Of a stretch of DNA of 64,000 nt, positions 47,003 through 59,174 are shown piece by piece. The first letter of the stretch is position 1; the number at the start of each line of letters is the position of its first letter. The stretch is taken from contig CM055096.1 in the NCBI GenBank assembly GCA_029204225.1, positions 39,208,461 to 39,272,460 of the forward strand, written 5' to 3'. The notes under the pieces are model-generated. The model was given only the letters and a program-made list of their open reading frames with translations, made no database searches and was not told where the DNA came from. Made by a program: the position numbers and the translations under genes. Source of the DNA: Diphasiastrum complanatum. Lineage: Eukaryota; Streptophyta; Lycopodiopsida; Lycopodiales; Lycopodiaceae.

Positions 47003-47820
47003 TATATAATTCAAGTACAAAGTGAACTAGCTAAATAGCAATTCAGGGGCTCATAAAAGATCGGCCCACTATCTAGAAAGTTGGAAAGAGAAAGTTGCAA
47101 TCAAATATGGCAAGTGACCGTCATGTTCTTACACGTTAATTATTGCTATTTCAACTAATATCAAATTAACAAATTGTGCAAGCAAAATAGTCTATGTACG
47201 AAGTAAGAACTAGAACAAACTCAGAACATTATGGATTCGTGGAATAGTAGTCATTATTGAATTAACCAAGTAGGGTACAAATTAAGATCATATTATGAGG
47301 CAATGTACAATTTGATAGCAGAAACCAATGATTAATAAGCCACACATGAAACCCAAGGCATAGTCATCCTAGAAGTTTCCCTTAGGGTCTTACAGGGCAA
47401 ACTTGGCGCACCCGAGTGAGCTTTACAACACTTACTGTAGAGTTGCTTTACCCGACAATGATGTAATCATGTGTATTTTGCAAGTTTGTAGACCGCTTTA
47501 TTTCCTATCAAGAATCTTGAGGAAATCTACAAGGGATGCGTAACAACTTTTTTGTATTTTTGCAAGAAGACTTGTCGGTGCACATTAAAGATGAGATTTT
47601 ACAAAGGGTAATCTCCAACAAGTAAGCAACTCTTCTCTTCAATTCTTGATATTGATCTCGACATGATGCCCCAACAATCGTCAGCTTAAATTTTATAAAT
47701 TTATTTTGAGTCAAATTGGCAACTTTTGAGGACTAACTTCAAGATCTTAGCTCTATAACATTTATCCAATGCAAGGGCTCCCAATATCTTGAGCTAGAAT
47801 ATATGGTGTAGAAAATGACT
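47003..47820 (-). other. Decayed sequence after G2; no domain seen
   Basis: It should begin with the rest of the minus-strand copia LTR split by G2. A minus frame at 47714-47508 is Lys/Cys-rich but not recognised. Confidence 0.35.
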
Positions 47821-47829
47821 ATGTCATAC

Positions 47830-48480
47830 TAGTCATACGACCACCTACAATTGCTGCAAATGTTGTAGTAAGTAACCATGTTACCTCCTTGCCTAAGCAC
47901 GTCTCCATGAAAGCAAACCATCATACTACCATACTTGGAAGAGCCATCACTAACATCATTAGTGTGAATGCCTTGATTACCACCACCATCGGTTTTCATA
48001 ATAAGCAAATTCACCACAATGCAAAATATTGAACTTGAAATTTGTTCTTGTTACCTTCATGTGAGGAAGTACACATTTCTTTAATGAGCTTGGATCTTTC
48101 CTTGCTGCCCCTTTTGGCTCTACTCTTTTCCTTCTCTTTGATGAAAAATGTCTCTTCATTGTTCTTTGGGTTGATTAGTTGAAGTCTTTTCCTTGCTTGC
48201 ATGTTGGTATGTCGATGATCTTGCTCACCAAATCACTATTCATTTCCTTGAAGGTAGGTGTCTCTCCTTGAATCTTCATGGTAATACCCATTGATTCAAA
48301 GAGTCTTTGCAATGTGTCCCAAGCCTCTTTGTGTAGTGGCTCCTTGAACTCCATGATGAACTCATTTAACACATTCATTTGATGATGTGCAGAGCTAACC
48401 TAGTTTTCTTGTCATACCTTACTCCTATGATGCACTTGTTGAGCCTCTCTTTAACACCAAGTACAATATCCATCAGATCG
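47830..48480 (-). pseudogene. copia Gag remnant (family L, minus strand)
   Basis: Read right to left: DIVLGVKERLNKCIIGVRYDK, RLALHIIK, NEFIMEFKEPLHKEAWDTLQ, LQRLFESMGITM, a basic Lys/Arg-rich stretch (about 48150-48080), then a decayed zinc knuckle (HCGEFAYYENRW near 48020-47990). The order matches the Gag of G2 (LDIVVGLEERP, LRYDKRAKKALHMIKMNV, LEAWNSLKKLYES). It is split by frameshifts. No pol was found to its left. Confidence 0.7.
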
Positions 48481-49414
48481 TGTATAAAAAAAAAAGATTA
48501 CATCCTAACCTTTCAAATATAAAAATTAGAAAATATTAGCCTATCAATTATCTCTAAGACTATGTTGCCATGAAGTGCCAGTTCTACTAAAATGTGAAAG
48601 TCTACATAAAATTCATTATATGATGATGCTATGCACAAACCGTAATCTTGTGCTTCCAAATATGTGTAAGGAAATAGATCCTAAACACTTAACACAAGAT
48701 CAAATTAGATCAAGAATAGAGAGAGAAAGTAGATGATGTATCAGAAGCCATATGGAACTTTGAGTTCCACTTGGCCACTTCTAATCTTAGCCATCTATTT
48801 ACATTTATGGTCTAGATTCCGGTACTCAAGAGTTAACCAATAGTATTGTATTCTATGTTGACCAAACAATTAAATATGATTGGATCCATGATCTTTTTGC
48901 CCCTTCCTTGTTGGTTCCACACATATGAGGGTTGCACTTTGACTTTGGTCAAACATTTAATTTGGCCTCCATATTGACCCATAAGTTGTTGGCATATTTT
49001 CACAAGTCTCATAGTACATGCTACAAGCTTGATCATAAATTTGTAAGGACTTGAATGGGGAACAAAAACTTCCACGATCATGCTAAACAAGTGTATTTTT
49101 GTCTTGAAGGGTGGTCTCATCATATAATTCACAATCTTCGTAATAAACTTGTAGCAACATGATGGAGTCATGGTGCCATCATAGTTGGGTAAATCCATCG
49201 TGGATTTTGTTGTTGGCTCAAGGCCGACATTTGCATAGTCGATGCAAAATCGTGTTCATCAAAGGTTGTTTTAAAGAACAAATTCTCATTAAGCCTCACC
49301 ATAATTTTGGGTTTTGGTACACTAGAGGGATTGCTACAGGTGTCAGAAATAAACTTGGATTATTAGAAGATTAGGGATTATATCTGAACTACACGATCCG
49401 ATTGTGATCGCATT
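48481..49414. other. No gene recognised
   Basis: A minus ORF at 49198-48833 (121 codons) has no recognisable motif. The region lies upstream of the L gag, so part may be its leader and LTR, but no primer site could be identified. Confidence 0.35.
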
Positions 49415-51690
49415 CAATTGCCATTTGCCAATGAGTAGATATAACAGTTCGATTCTAATTGCTAGCAGATAATTCTAAACATTTGTCTAGTCATTTTAAT
49501 TTTAATTTGTCAACTGTATACATATAGCTCTACCACATGTGCACTACTACATGAGTAAAATTTGCCATGTGTGGGAGTCATGTGAATAATATGTAAAACA
49601 AAATTGCGATCATTTTATACAATTGTCATTCATACAAAGTGGAAGTATAAATATTGCTACTTTGGGAATGTGTGAGTAAGATGTGAGGTAACTCATTTTT
49701 CTACTTTTTATTATTCTAAGTGCACATGTGTGATTATTGAGTAAGAGTAACATAAAAATAGCATGCGAGTAATTTGTAAATTGTTGTCATGCGACCTGAA
49801 AGCTATCTTTTTGGATTTTTTTACAATATTTTAACCATTCCTTCCACGCAATATCAATGCATTTATTTGTGGTTGACCAATTTCATGCATCAATCAAACT
49901 TATCTATGAGCCCACCACTCACAAATAAGAAAATAGAGCCAATAACTCCTCGACGATGGCATCAATATTGCTAGATTCTTTAGCCCCAAGCCCTATATCA
50001 AAAACAATATTCTTAGTGTGTCAGTGTAGAGGTAGATATTGTTATGATAAAGATGTTTAGTCATTGAAGGTCATATCCATGGCTTTGGACAATATGCCTC
50101 ATTATTTTCACTCATTCATTTATCATTTTCAATTCTTAAACTACTACCCAACATCTTAGACTACTTATCTCTTCCTAAATTGGCACCACCCTTTTAGAAT
50201 TCTTCTGCAAACACAAACACAAACATTCACATAATTTTACAATATCTCTACACTTCTATTCACATTTTTATATCATTCTCTCTTAAAGACCACTTCCAAA
50301 ACTAAATCTAATACCTACAACAATCCACATCATTCACAAATAAGCACAAAAGAGGCTGATTGACAAGCTCGCCCTAGTCATCAAGCTTCAACTCGTGCAC
50401 AACGAAATTACACAAGCATTAGACATAACATCACCTCACATTGGACCACACAAGAAGACAGAGATGTAAAAGTTGAAAATATTGAATTGGCATTACTTTT
50501 ATAAGAATAGAAAGAGTCTGCACAATATAAAGTGAGAGTGCCCCCACATGATGAGTCAACTTCTCATTGGGCCTCTTGGCTTTGAACTAGACATAAGACT
50601 ACCTAAGATACGATAGTTTAAGGCTAAAGTCTTATCTTAACCTGAGACCTTGCCATATTTGATTATTCCTTCTAAATTATTGTTATTAGTTGGGCTTTTC
50701 CATAGTTGAACTGCTAGAACTGTTTCAATACATTCTTGGGTTGAAGAATTCTATTACAAAAAGCAATTTTTTTCATTAGATTTTCTCATTCAAGAACAAA
50801 ATTCCTCTATTCCACCAAAATGTTCTCCGAATTCACCATTGTCAAATCAAGATAAACAATCTTTTGACTATGGTAATACTGAATTTTCCTTTGAAATCTA
50901 TAGTCAACTAAAACAATCTTCCAATAATCAATGATGAGTGTTAAAGCACCACCCCTTCTACATTGAGCATGTCTGTAACTACAATCATATTTTTGATTGA
51001 GGACTTTAATGAGACTTTCTTGTAGAAATCCACCATAAAACACAAACACAATGATGATCCCAAAAAGTATTGTATTATGAGTCATGATCTTCATTGTATT
51101 CACTTCACCCATACATGCCAAGAAAAGGGACATGTTGCCCTTCACACATCAAGAAGCCTAAGACAGGGTCACAAGACTGCTACACTAACTGTCATTGCTT
51201 TGATTAACGTTTTACAGAAACATGTTGGGGGAGGAAGAGAGATGTGGAACGACTTCCCCGATGAGGGATGCTACTAACTATTAGCAAGAAAGATCTCGAT
51301 GTCAAGGAAGAAATAGAAAATGTCGAATATAATCACAGCTCATGCGTTAAGGACCGCTGAAATAGTTTCATACTCAAACGAATTTCCTGATTTGAGTACA
51401 GTCCACCGAAGAGAGTAAATAGTACGTGGAATTATTATTTGATCAATTTGAAAGTGAAGTTCAGTTCAGAATTCAATGTGGTAGTGCAGAAAGATAGTAT
51501 TCATTCCTCAGGCGTCAAAGACAGTCGTCATCTGATTGAATTCGAAGGAGTGATAGACGTCCATGATTCGATCAGACGGAGTGAACGAGTTGAGAAAAGC
51601 AATTGAGAAAGTGTAATCAATCACAACACACACATATCGAAATTAGACATAGATAGTAGAAGGTGTTGTTGATATTTTACACTGAATGCT
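49415..51690 (-). repeat. Repeat E2, inverted copy of E1
   Basis: It is the reverse complement of E1 over most of its length and lacks the LTR F insertion. On the minus strand an ORF of 112 codons (51145-50807) starts with a hydrophobic, signal-like stretch (NTILFGIIIVFVFYGGF) and ends NSENILVE; the matching place in E1 reads on for a few codons. The exon-like 36 bases (50204-50169) are preserved, but their donor has changed to AT and an in-frame TAG has appeared. The product is not recognised. The right end is cut by copia A. Confidence 0.6.
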
Positions 51691-52108
51691 TAACATGAGA
51701 GCTCTCTCACCAATGGAACCAAGTCTCAAACTATCAAAGGACCAGTGTCCTCAAACAATTCAAGAGAAAGAGCAGATGCGTGAGTATCCTTACCACTCTA
51801 TTATAGGATCTCTTATGTACGCCATGATCTGTACCAGGCCAGAATCAACATGCTCCGACATCATTATTTTGTGACAATCAAAGTGCCATTGACTTGTCAG
51901 CCAACCCTAGATTTCATTCTCGGAGTAAGCACATCGAACTGAAGTATCACTATGTCAGAAGCAAAGTTCTCGACAAAGAGGTCAGACTATAGTACTGTCG
52001 AACACAAGATATGGCAGCGAATATTTTTACTAAAGCATTAAGCTTGGAAACACATAGAAAGTTCTGTGCAAAAATAAGTTTGAAGGCCATGGCATTCATG
52101 GATTCAGA
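51691..52108 (+). pseudogene. copia A pol 3' end with RNase H deletion
   Basis: The 5' part (LSPMEPSLKLSKDQCP, YHSIIGSLMYAMICTRP) matches 12240-12375. It then jumps to the part equivalent to 12742 onward (CSDIIIL; FHSRSKHIELKYHYVRSKV; DMAANIFTKALSLETHRKF). About 370 bases coding for the middle of RNase H are missing compared with the copy at 11878-12921. The end leads into the polypurine tract and LTR A. Confidence 0.82.
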
Positions 52109-52119
52109 TTAAGGGAGAG
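52109..52119 (+). other. Polypurine tract of copia A
   Basis: TTAAGGGAGAG lies directly before the LTR start TGTTGGATT. Confidence 0.8.
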
Positions 52120-52962
52120 TGTTGGATTATTCTCCTTCCAACTAATCGACTAATCATTTTTTAATCTTCACCCAATTGTTTATCCAGTTCTGCGGTATTT
52201 CTTGTGTTTTACACAGTTTGCAGAATTATAAGTGTATTTACACAGTCTGCAGAAATACACGGAGTTTGACAACAGTATCGCCTTTTTCGCCTGTCAGGAA
52301 TTTCGAGTAAAAATGTAGTGTCGTGTTTTTCGCATTTTCAAAGTGTCCTAAAATTAAGGAAATGATTTTATTGAAGACCTTCGCATTTTCGCCCTTCGGG
52401 ATTTTCTCTCACTTCGGCATTTTTGCTTTTTCTTGATGGCAGTTTACATTTATTTTTGCAGAGTGACAATTTCGTTCATTTATGCAGACAAACTGTTTAT
52501 GGCAATTGACGTCGCTTACTAGCAATTAATTTCTAAGAAGGGACTGGATGAATGCCAGCGGACTCCAGCCAACTGGCAATCGCATTTGACGACCTCATTA
52601 CTTAGTATAAATCAGCTATTCATACATCTCATTATTGTGTTGTGAATTGTGAAGGAGTTAAGTATTATTACACAACGCTTCTTGCGCTCTTATCAAGCAG
52701 ATCGTTCACGACCATAAAGTATTGTAGTTAGCTCTCTATCAAACTTCCAGCTTGAACTCTCTTGAGCATTCTAGCTCAATCTTTAGAGTTGATTTTAGAG
52801 TTGCTATTGCGCTACTGCTTATTAGTAGAGTTGTTTATTTCAGACTTATTGTCAATTACTTAGAGATAGCTTAGAGTGCGCATTTTCGATCTGCTATTAC
52901 TTGTGCTCATTTGTATCTGATTTGTTTTCTTACTGAATCAATCAAACTTCTTATTGTGTTCA
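52120..52962 (+). repeat. LTR of copia family A (right copy)
   Basis: It starts TGTTGGATTATTCTCC after a polypurine tract and ends ...GTGTTCA. A TATA box TATAAAT lies at 52606-52612. About 80 further bases (52963-53045), including a primer-like 'gtgtcagaatg', also match the sequence after the left LTR A. So either the LTR is longer, or this LTR was followed by an element leader. Confidence 0.78.
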
Positions 52963-53099
52963 GTATGTGTCAGAATGTATGCATCTCTGTAATGTTTTTG
53001 TAACTGATAGAAATTGTCTGAGAATTCATTGCTTTATGTTTGGCTACATAATCACTTAGTTTCTTGCGATTTCAAGGTTAGTTACTAAAGATTGAACGT

Positions 53100-53190
53100 G
53101 ATTTCCATCACTAATTTTTGTTCAATATTGATAGGTGTAGTCATCCATTGGAAGTTTTGTTCAATATTGATAGGTGTAGAATTGCATTGG
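53100..53190. repeat. Short direct duplication
   Basis: 'gttcaatattgataggtgtag' with flanking 'cattggaag' occurs twice, about 50 bases apart. Confidence 0.7.
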
Positions 53191-53258
53191 AAGTAGGAGG
53201 TTTTCGCTATTTCAATACTCACCTATTACTAACACAAAATTGATGCCAAATAAAGTAA

Positions 53259-53987
53259 CTACCTCATCACCTTCCTTGAAAGTGAGAACATGTTTTTGGC
53301 AAAATCAATAGCCAGAAAAGATGATTTACTAAATAACCATTCATACCCAAAAATTAAATCAGTGCGGGCTAGGTCTAAAATATGAAAACTAACAAATTTT
53401 GTATGTCCTTGTATCAAAATTGGGAGATTTGATACTTTCGCATTCCAAGTCGCCAACTCTGCTCCTAAAGCTAGATAAACTCTACATCTATGATTATTGG
53501 CGTCAATTGACATTCTGAGTTTCTCACAAGACGAGAATTAATAAAATTATGAGTAGAATTATTGTCTAATAAGATACTAACTTTTTGATATTTAATTGTG
53601 TGTGTTAAACGAAACAATTCGTTAGACAAAAAAGAGGCAGTACTAAAAGAGCATTCACACTCACAATCAAACAGGTTAATTTTCAAAGTTTTACCTTTAC
53701 CCCCTGGGATTTCAATCATCTATGATGCAGGTTTCTTTCTCTCTGGACAAAACCGTCAGATTTCGCCACCACCACAACGCCTTGTTGCGTAAGAATAATA
53801 CAACACTTTCAATTTTTTTCTCATCAATTTTCCATGCAAGTTGAAATAACTGAGACAATAGCTTTATTTGGTTCAAAAGAACTTCCATCTGTTGGTCTCT
53901 CAGATTATTCCGATAGTTCATATCATTGAGTGTCGCACTCAATTGCTGACAAATCTGTATATATGAAGGAGCAGCCGGATTTGGCAT
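53259..53987 (-). pseudogene. gypsy M Gag end and aspartic protease (minus strand)
   Basis: Read right to left: a Gag C-terminal part with Gln/Leu-rich helices and ALWWWRNL (53987-53712), then protease frames (53719-53471 and 53513-53259). The protease active site is LLDNNSTHNFI where the family has LxDSGSTHNFI. It continues GHTKFVSFHILDLARTDLIFG, typical of the chromovirus-type gypsy protease. One Asp of the active site remains, but the Ser-Gly is lost. Frames overlap out of phase, so a frameshift is present. No RT follows to the left: LTR A sequence ends at about 53050. Confidence 0.72.
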
Positions 53988-54019
53988 AGCTTGATTTGCA
54001 GCTTCTTCAGGAATGATCT

Positions 54020-55740
54020 ATTTCAGAAAATAACTAACTTTAGTTAATGAATATGTCTATTTTTAACTTTAAGTGAAGTATAGTTGACCAATTTTGACTA
54101 AAACTGACTTCAGTATGGTCAATTCACTAATCTTAGTTCATTTCATAGACAATTCAAAAAAAAAAAAAAGCAAAACTAAAAATTTTGAATTTCAGGAATT
54201 TAATCTTTTTTTAAATTTTACGTAACTTATAATTCAACAAAAAGTACTATCAATAGATAGGCAATTGAAATCAAAAAATCGCTCCATTCCTAATCTTACC
54301 AACATAATGTCAGTCCGGTATGCAAAGCACACAATATTAACTGCTTTTTGTTAATAGCAAAAATTTTACGTAAATTTCAATTTCACGGAAATTGTCAGCC
54401 AAAATCACTAATTTGTGACTCAACCATAAGCATGCATATGACCACTCAAAATGACTGTAAATCTCTCATGCACGTCAGAGACATCATCAAATTCAACATG
54501 TTTCAAATCCATGCAAGCACAGTACATCAAATTAGGTAAACATCAGGCATGCAATCAGAGCATTGACGGATTTTGACAATTTTGTTCTGACAGCCATATC
54601 TTGAACTACAGTGCACCAAATTGGGCTCTCGTGGCCATCAAACTCTGGTGGTGGATTCATGGAATTGGTTAAACTACCCAACTTTTGTTTGCATGACGAC
54701 TCCTATAGTTTTGTTGTGATTCATCGCCTCCTTTTTGTCTTGGAGTATAGTGATGTTTGGATTGCACGCTTTTTGGACTTGTATTATTTTTGGGACGTTA
54801 AGGACTGGTAGAATTAGGTCAATTATTGGACATGGGTCCCAAGCATTAACTAGGCCCAAATTAGATCTCCAAAATCATTTTATAACTTATAACTACTTAA
54901 TTTGGCTCACCACAGGTCGTAGGCTTAGTCTTGATTTCTTGAACTTGTCTTGGAACTTTGGGAGGGTTGTCAATCCGAGTTTTTCAAGGCTTGTTGCACT
55001 TGAGTCAACTTTAGAACACACAACCCCCCCCCCCCCCATCACACACACACGTGCACGCATCATCATCATCTCCAAGATTTTGTTTTGATAGACAATGATA
55101 AATGAGTGATCGGAAAACCTCCATTAAATTATCCTCAAAAAATCTGCATTTCTAAGTGCTTCCCAAGGTTTGGCTAAAAGGATTTATGTGCTTGTATAAG
55201 CAACCTTCAAATATATTATGATGCCGATTTAGACAAACCGTGTCGATTCCATTCCTACACTTTGATGACTTTCTTGAGCAATGATGATAAACCACTTCTT
55301 CTCTCAGAATTCGACCTAATGGATGGCTTATTCAAGTGTTGTATGGAAAAAATGCAAAATTCCAATAATCTATGACAAATAGTCTCACATTTCCCTATGT
55401 AAATTGTGGGTATTCTTGAGCATGCTGAAAGCCTAAAGGGATGAGGATATTTTTCATTAGCCAAGGAGGGTGTAATGTAGGCCCACTCTCATCCAAGGAT
55501 CCAAGGATATAGAATGGTCAAAACCTTGCATCATCATCTCTTGATGATGATGGAGCATTACACAATTTTGGATGAGGGTTGGAAATTGGTGGTGCCGACA
55601 ACCTCCTTTAAGAATGCTCTATTCTTGGTAAAACTCCATAATGAGATACCAAAAAATCTGGAGAACTAGCCCATGATGAAATAGCAATTCAAATCTCTTT
55701 AATTTGCAAAGCAAAAAAATAATTCTCATTAACTGGGGCC
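54020..55740. other. Intergenic; no gene recognised
   Basis: AT-rich DNA with a poly-C run (55024-55037) and short CA repeats. Small ORFs lack motifs. The last few hundred bases should include the promoter of the C2 gene, but no clear TATA box was found. Confidence 0.45.
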
Positions 55741-55809
55741 TGCCCTAGATACTTGAGACTTGGACCCCCCACACCCCCCCCCCCCCACGAAGCTCGTAGC
55801 GCGTATAGG

Positions 55810-56004
55810 GCTTGACTTCTTCGTTCGCCTTTTTCGTTCTCTCTTTCTCTCGTGTTTTCTCTCTTCTGTCTCTCTTTTTTGTGTTTTCTGTTCGATCTTT
55901 CTCAGCATTACCTTGATCACAGAGAGCTTCAGTTGCATCCATTTTCTGATTTTGTGACAGATTTGTTGTTGAATTCCTGCTGCCTTTCTCTCTCATACTT
56001 GATC
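55810..56004 (+). promoter_or_regulatory. CT-rich 5' leader of the C2 gene
   Basis: A pyrimidine-rich stretch (about 55815-55885, 'ctctctttctctcgtg...') precedes the start codon, as is common in plant 5' UTRs. Upstream of it lies a run of C (about 55764-55788). Confidence 0.4.
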
Positions 56005-56799
56005 ATGCAAGGTTTAGGCCTGATGGGTAGCAGCACCCCCACACTGGAGCTGACGCTGCTGGCAGCGGAGGATCTGAAGAATGTGAGCCTTGTGGGTAAA
56101 ATGAACCCTTATGCTGTTGCTTGGGTTGATCCTTACACCAAAAGAACCACCAGAACCTTAAAGAAAGGTGGCATGGATCCAATCTGGAATGACAGAATGA
56201 TAATTCCGCTTGATAATTATGCTTTGGCAAACCCTTATGCTTGCCTTAATGTTCAGGTTTTCAGCCATGGCCCCGTCTGGGATACTATTGTTGGATCATC
56301 GTGGCTGCAGCTTTCCGAGATCTGGAGGTTGAGATCTCTCAAGGAGTCAGATGAAGATCCGGATATTGTCACCTTGCAGCTGCAGAGGCCATCAGGAAGA
56401 TTGCACGGAGTTGTTAGGGTTTTGATTTGCTTAAAGGGGGTTATGTTTCCTCCAAGGATGGATGCCGCGGTTCAGGAAAAGAACGGGATGGAAGGGATGA
56501 ACGCAGCCTGCGAAGGAGTGCCTGCAGAGGGGATTCCGGTGATGGGATATGCGATGCCACAATACTCAGGAGGATATTATGGTGCAGCCCCATATACATC
56601 GGCTTCTTCTTCCCAGGCAGCGGCGAATTATTACCCAGGTGCTTCTGCTTCGTCTTCATTTGCCCCCTACGCGTATGTCCAGCCTTCAGTTTTGCCACCG
56701 CCAGTTCGTCCACCTCCTCGCAGGCAAGGCAACGGGCTTTTACTAGGGCTTCTGGGTGGTGCACTGGGTGCAATATTGCTCGGGGATTTAATTTTCTGA
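56005..56799 (+). CDS. C2-domain protein, SRC2-like
   Basis: The ORF is 264 residues from ATG 56005 (MQGLGLMGSS). An in-frame ATG at 55852 would add a 51-residue Leu/Phe/Cys-rich stretch that looks like translated CT-rich leader, so 56005 is preferred; 56023 is also possible. Residues 12-130 or so form a plant-type C2 domain: LELTLLAAEDLKNVSLVGKM, NPYAVAWVDP, TRTLKKGGMDPIWNDRM. Such domains bind calcium and phospholipids. The rest is Ala/Ser/Pro/Tyr-rich (YYPGASASSSFAPYAY, PPPVRPPPRR), ending in a Gly/Leu-rich hydrophobic segment (GLLLGLLGGALGAILLGD). This is the SRC2 ('soybean regulated by cold') architecture, linked in other plants to membrane trafficking and stress. Single exon, no disruption. 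Confidence 0.92.
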   Translation: MQGLGLMGSSTPTLELTLLAAEDLKNVSLVGKMNPYAVAWVDPYTKRTTRTLKKGGMDPIWNDRMIIPLDNYALANPYACLNVQVFSHGPVWDTIVGSSWLQLSEIWRLRSLKESDEDPDIVTLQLQRPSGRLHGVVRVLICLKGVMFPPRMDAAVQEKNGMEGMNAACEGVPAEGIPVMGYAMPQYSGGYYGAAPYTSASSSQAAANYYPGASASSSFAPYAYVQPSVLPPPVRPPPRRQGNGLLLGLLGGALGAILLGDLIF

Positions 56800-59166
56800 T
56801 GCTGGTGGATCGAGGAACAGATATAAAACGCGGCTTCTGCCTAATATCTCTCTTCTTGTCACTGATATATGTATCAAAATATCTTGATTGATGTACCTCG
56901 TCTGTTAATCAACTAAAGTCGTACACTGTCCGCTGGACTTGTAAGATCGTATGGATGCGGATGTATGCCATAAGCAATCGATGTGCACCAATTTATGGGA
57001 TGTTTAGATACTATTTCCATTTCCATTTTCAGTGCCGGTGGTGAAATTGTCTTTGCGGGGGGCTTCAAACTTTACTGCAGTGTTGGTATGCTTTTGCATA
57101 AATCTGTTTTCCTTTCAATTTAAGTTCTTATACAATAGTTTTCTCTCTAGGTACCTTTATGTGTCAAAATTTGGATTGTTTTTTGTCAATGTGCAAAATA
57201 GACACGATCTTGAGTGCCGTCTAACTTGCAACGTTTGATTCAACTTCTATGCTTATGTTTTTATGAGGTCTTCTACATTTTGGAGTTTGCCTGTTCGAGT
57301 AGTCACTATTTGAAGGATTACCTAGATTGTAAGGATATCTAGGGGTCTTTTTCCAGTGGAAGCAAAAGCCTCCAAAGCATTTAATATTTGTTGACTTGTA
57401 GTTCTCAAATATTGCTAGCTGCTTCTAATTTGTATACCCTCAAAAAGCTTCGTTCAGCTAGCTATAGCAACAATTAGGTCCAGTTTTGCAGCATCACTTA
57501 CGGTCTTTAAATTTTGTAGCGGCTGATGTCACTCCTGCATGCGATTATGAAACATATGACCATGATCTTACATTTTCTGATTAGGTATCTTTTTCTGATC
57601 CTTTTGTTGATATTTGCATTCATTTTTTAGTCATCCCTTAGAAATTTTACAAAATATCCAGCCTTACCTCATATCCCTGCCAACACTACCAACTTTTATC
57701 CTTTAATTAATGCACATGCAGCAACCTTGATCAATCTTGCATGTTCAGTTCCCCTGGTTATTGAATCAGAATTCAGTCAGAAGTTTCTTCTACTGACACC
57801 GAAAAACTTCGTTAATAAGTTTACCTTTTGCTTTCGACAAAAGGATGATATTCATGTTTGTAAGAAAAATTTAAATCATCACCAACAGACTGACCATGTG
57901 ATGCAACAATGTTTGGAGGGCAGGGGGCCGGGGCAGACTTTCCTGTAAGCTGCATGGCTGCTAATTTTGGCAAGCCTGGTAGAGCGAGATGAAATGTAAG
58001 ACCTAGCAGCAAACGGGCAGAATGGGTTTGCTCCTCTGCCCATTCCATTATGTTACAGGTCACCCTGACTGTCCTGAGGCCATTTTGCATTTCCTAATGG
58101 CAAATTCTGCTTGCAGAATGGCCTTCAAACAAGATCCTCAGATTCTGTCATATGGAACATCCTTGTTTCTGACAGAAAAAGCCAAGGTGGCCTATGACAT
58201 GGCTTTTGACTCTACAGAACTTTTTATTGGAATATTTGAATAAGGGATAATTTCCTACTACCAAGGTGGGGGTGGCGTCACAGTGGGGTTGCATATGTGC
58301 TCTCTAACTAGCCCAAAGTGTTCTTGGACTATGGAAACCTGATTTTTGAGACAGTTAATTTCACCCTCAGGAGTTTAGTAAGGGATTATTCTTAATGTTA
58401 TAAAGAAGAGAAGATGGTAGATAATGAACCTATGTAAGACACACATAGAGCGGTGAAGATGGGGACCCTACCCAACCCCACAATACAGAACAAGAACGTT
58501 GTGGTATGCTACAATGGCCTTGCTATCTTGGTGCTATGTATAGATTTTTGAGGTTATTTGAAACGAACAAATATGATTGAGAAAGATTGAACAGAATCTG
58601 CAAAGCCACAACTGGCCTATAAATGTGGCTAATGGTCATCATTTTCTTTCCTCCCCTCCAGGTTTGGACTTAGATTCGATTGACATTACATGTTCATATG
58701 TTGATTGGTGTGTACTTCAATGTCAATCCAACTTAATGAGTCGGAATGATGATTATTATATGATGATCATGATATTGGTTGGTGCATCCAGTTAGCGTTT
58801 CCACAATATCGTATAACTATGATATGTGGTGTATAAGTTTGAGCTGTCAAAATATTTCTTAAGATAAACTTTGTTCAGCATGTTCTAGCAAAGTGTATTG
58901 CAAATTGATCAAATGAGTTTGCACAAGCTGATTTTGAGTAGCATTTGTAATTGTTGTAGTATGGTATACCACAAAGGTCTTGATGAGTTTTTATCTATAT
59001 CTTGATGGCATCTCTTTACCTATATTTTAACAATATCAAATCTTAATAGTGTCCACGTTACAACTGTGATCACAATTTCAACTTTAAATATTCAAGATTT
59101 CACGATTTTATATTTAATATTTATTATTTTGTAATTTCAGTAATGTCACAATGGTCACAATTCAAT
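56800..59166. other. Intergenic; no gene recognised
   Basis: It includes the 3' UTR of the C2 gene. Frames at 57727-58243 and 58577-58795 have no family-like motif, and no element ends were found. Confidence 0.45.
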
Positions 59167-59174
59167 ATTCAAGG

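Noticed and set aside
55852-56004. N-terminal extension of the C2 protein with a hydrophobic start
   Set aside because: It is translation of the CT-rich leader; the C2 domain family starts near MQGLGLMG/MGSS.
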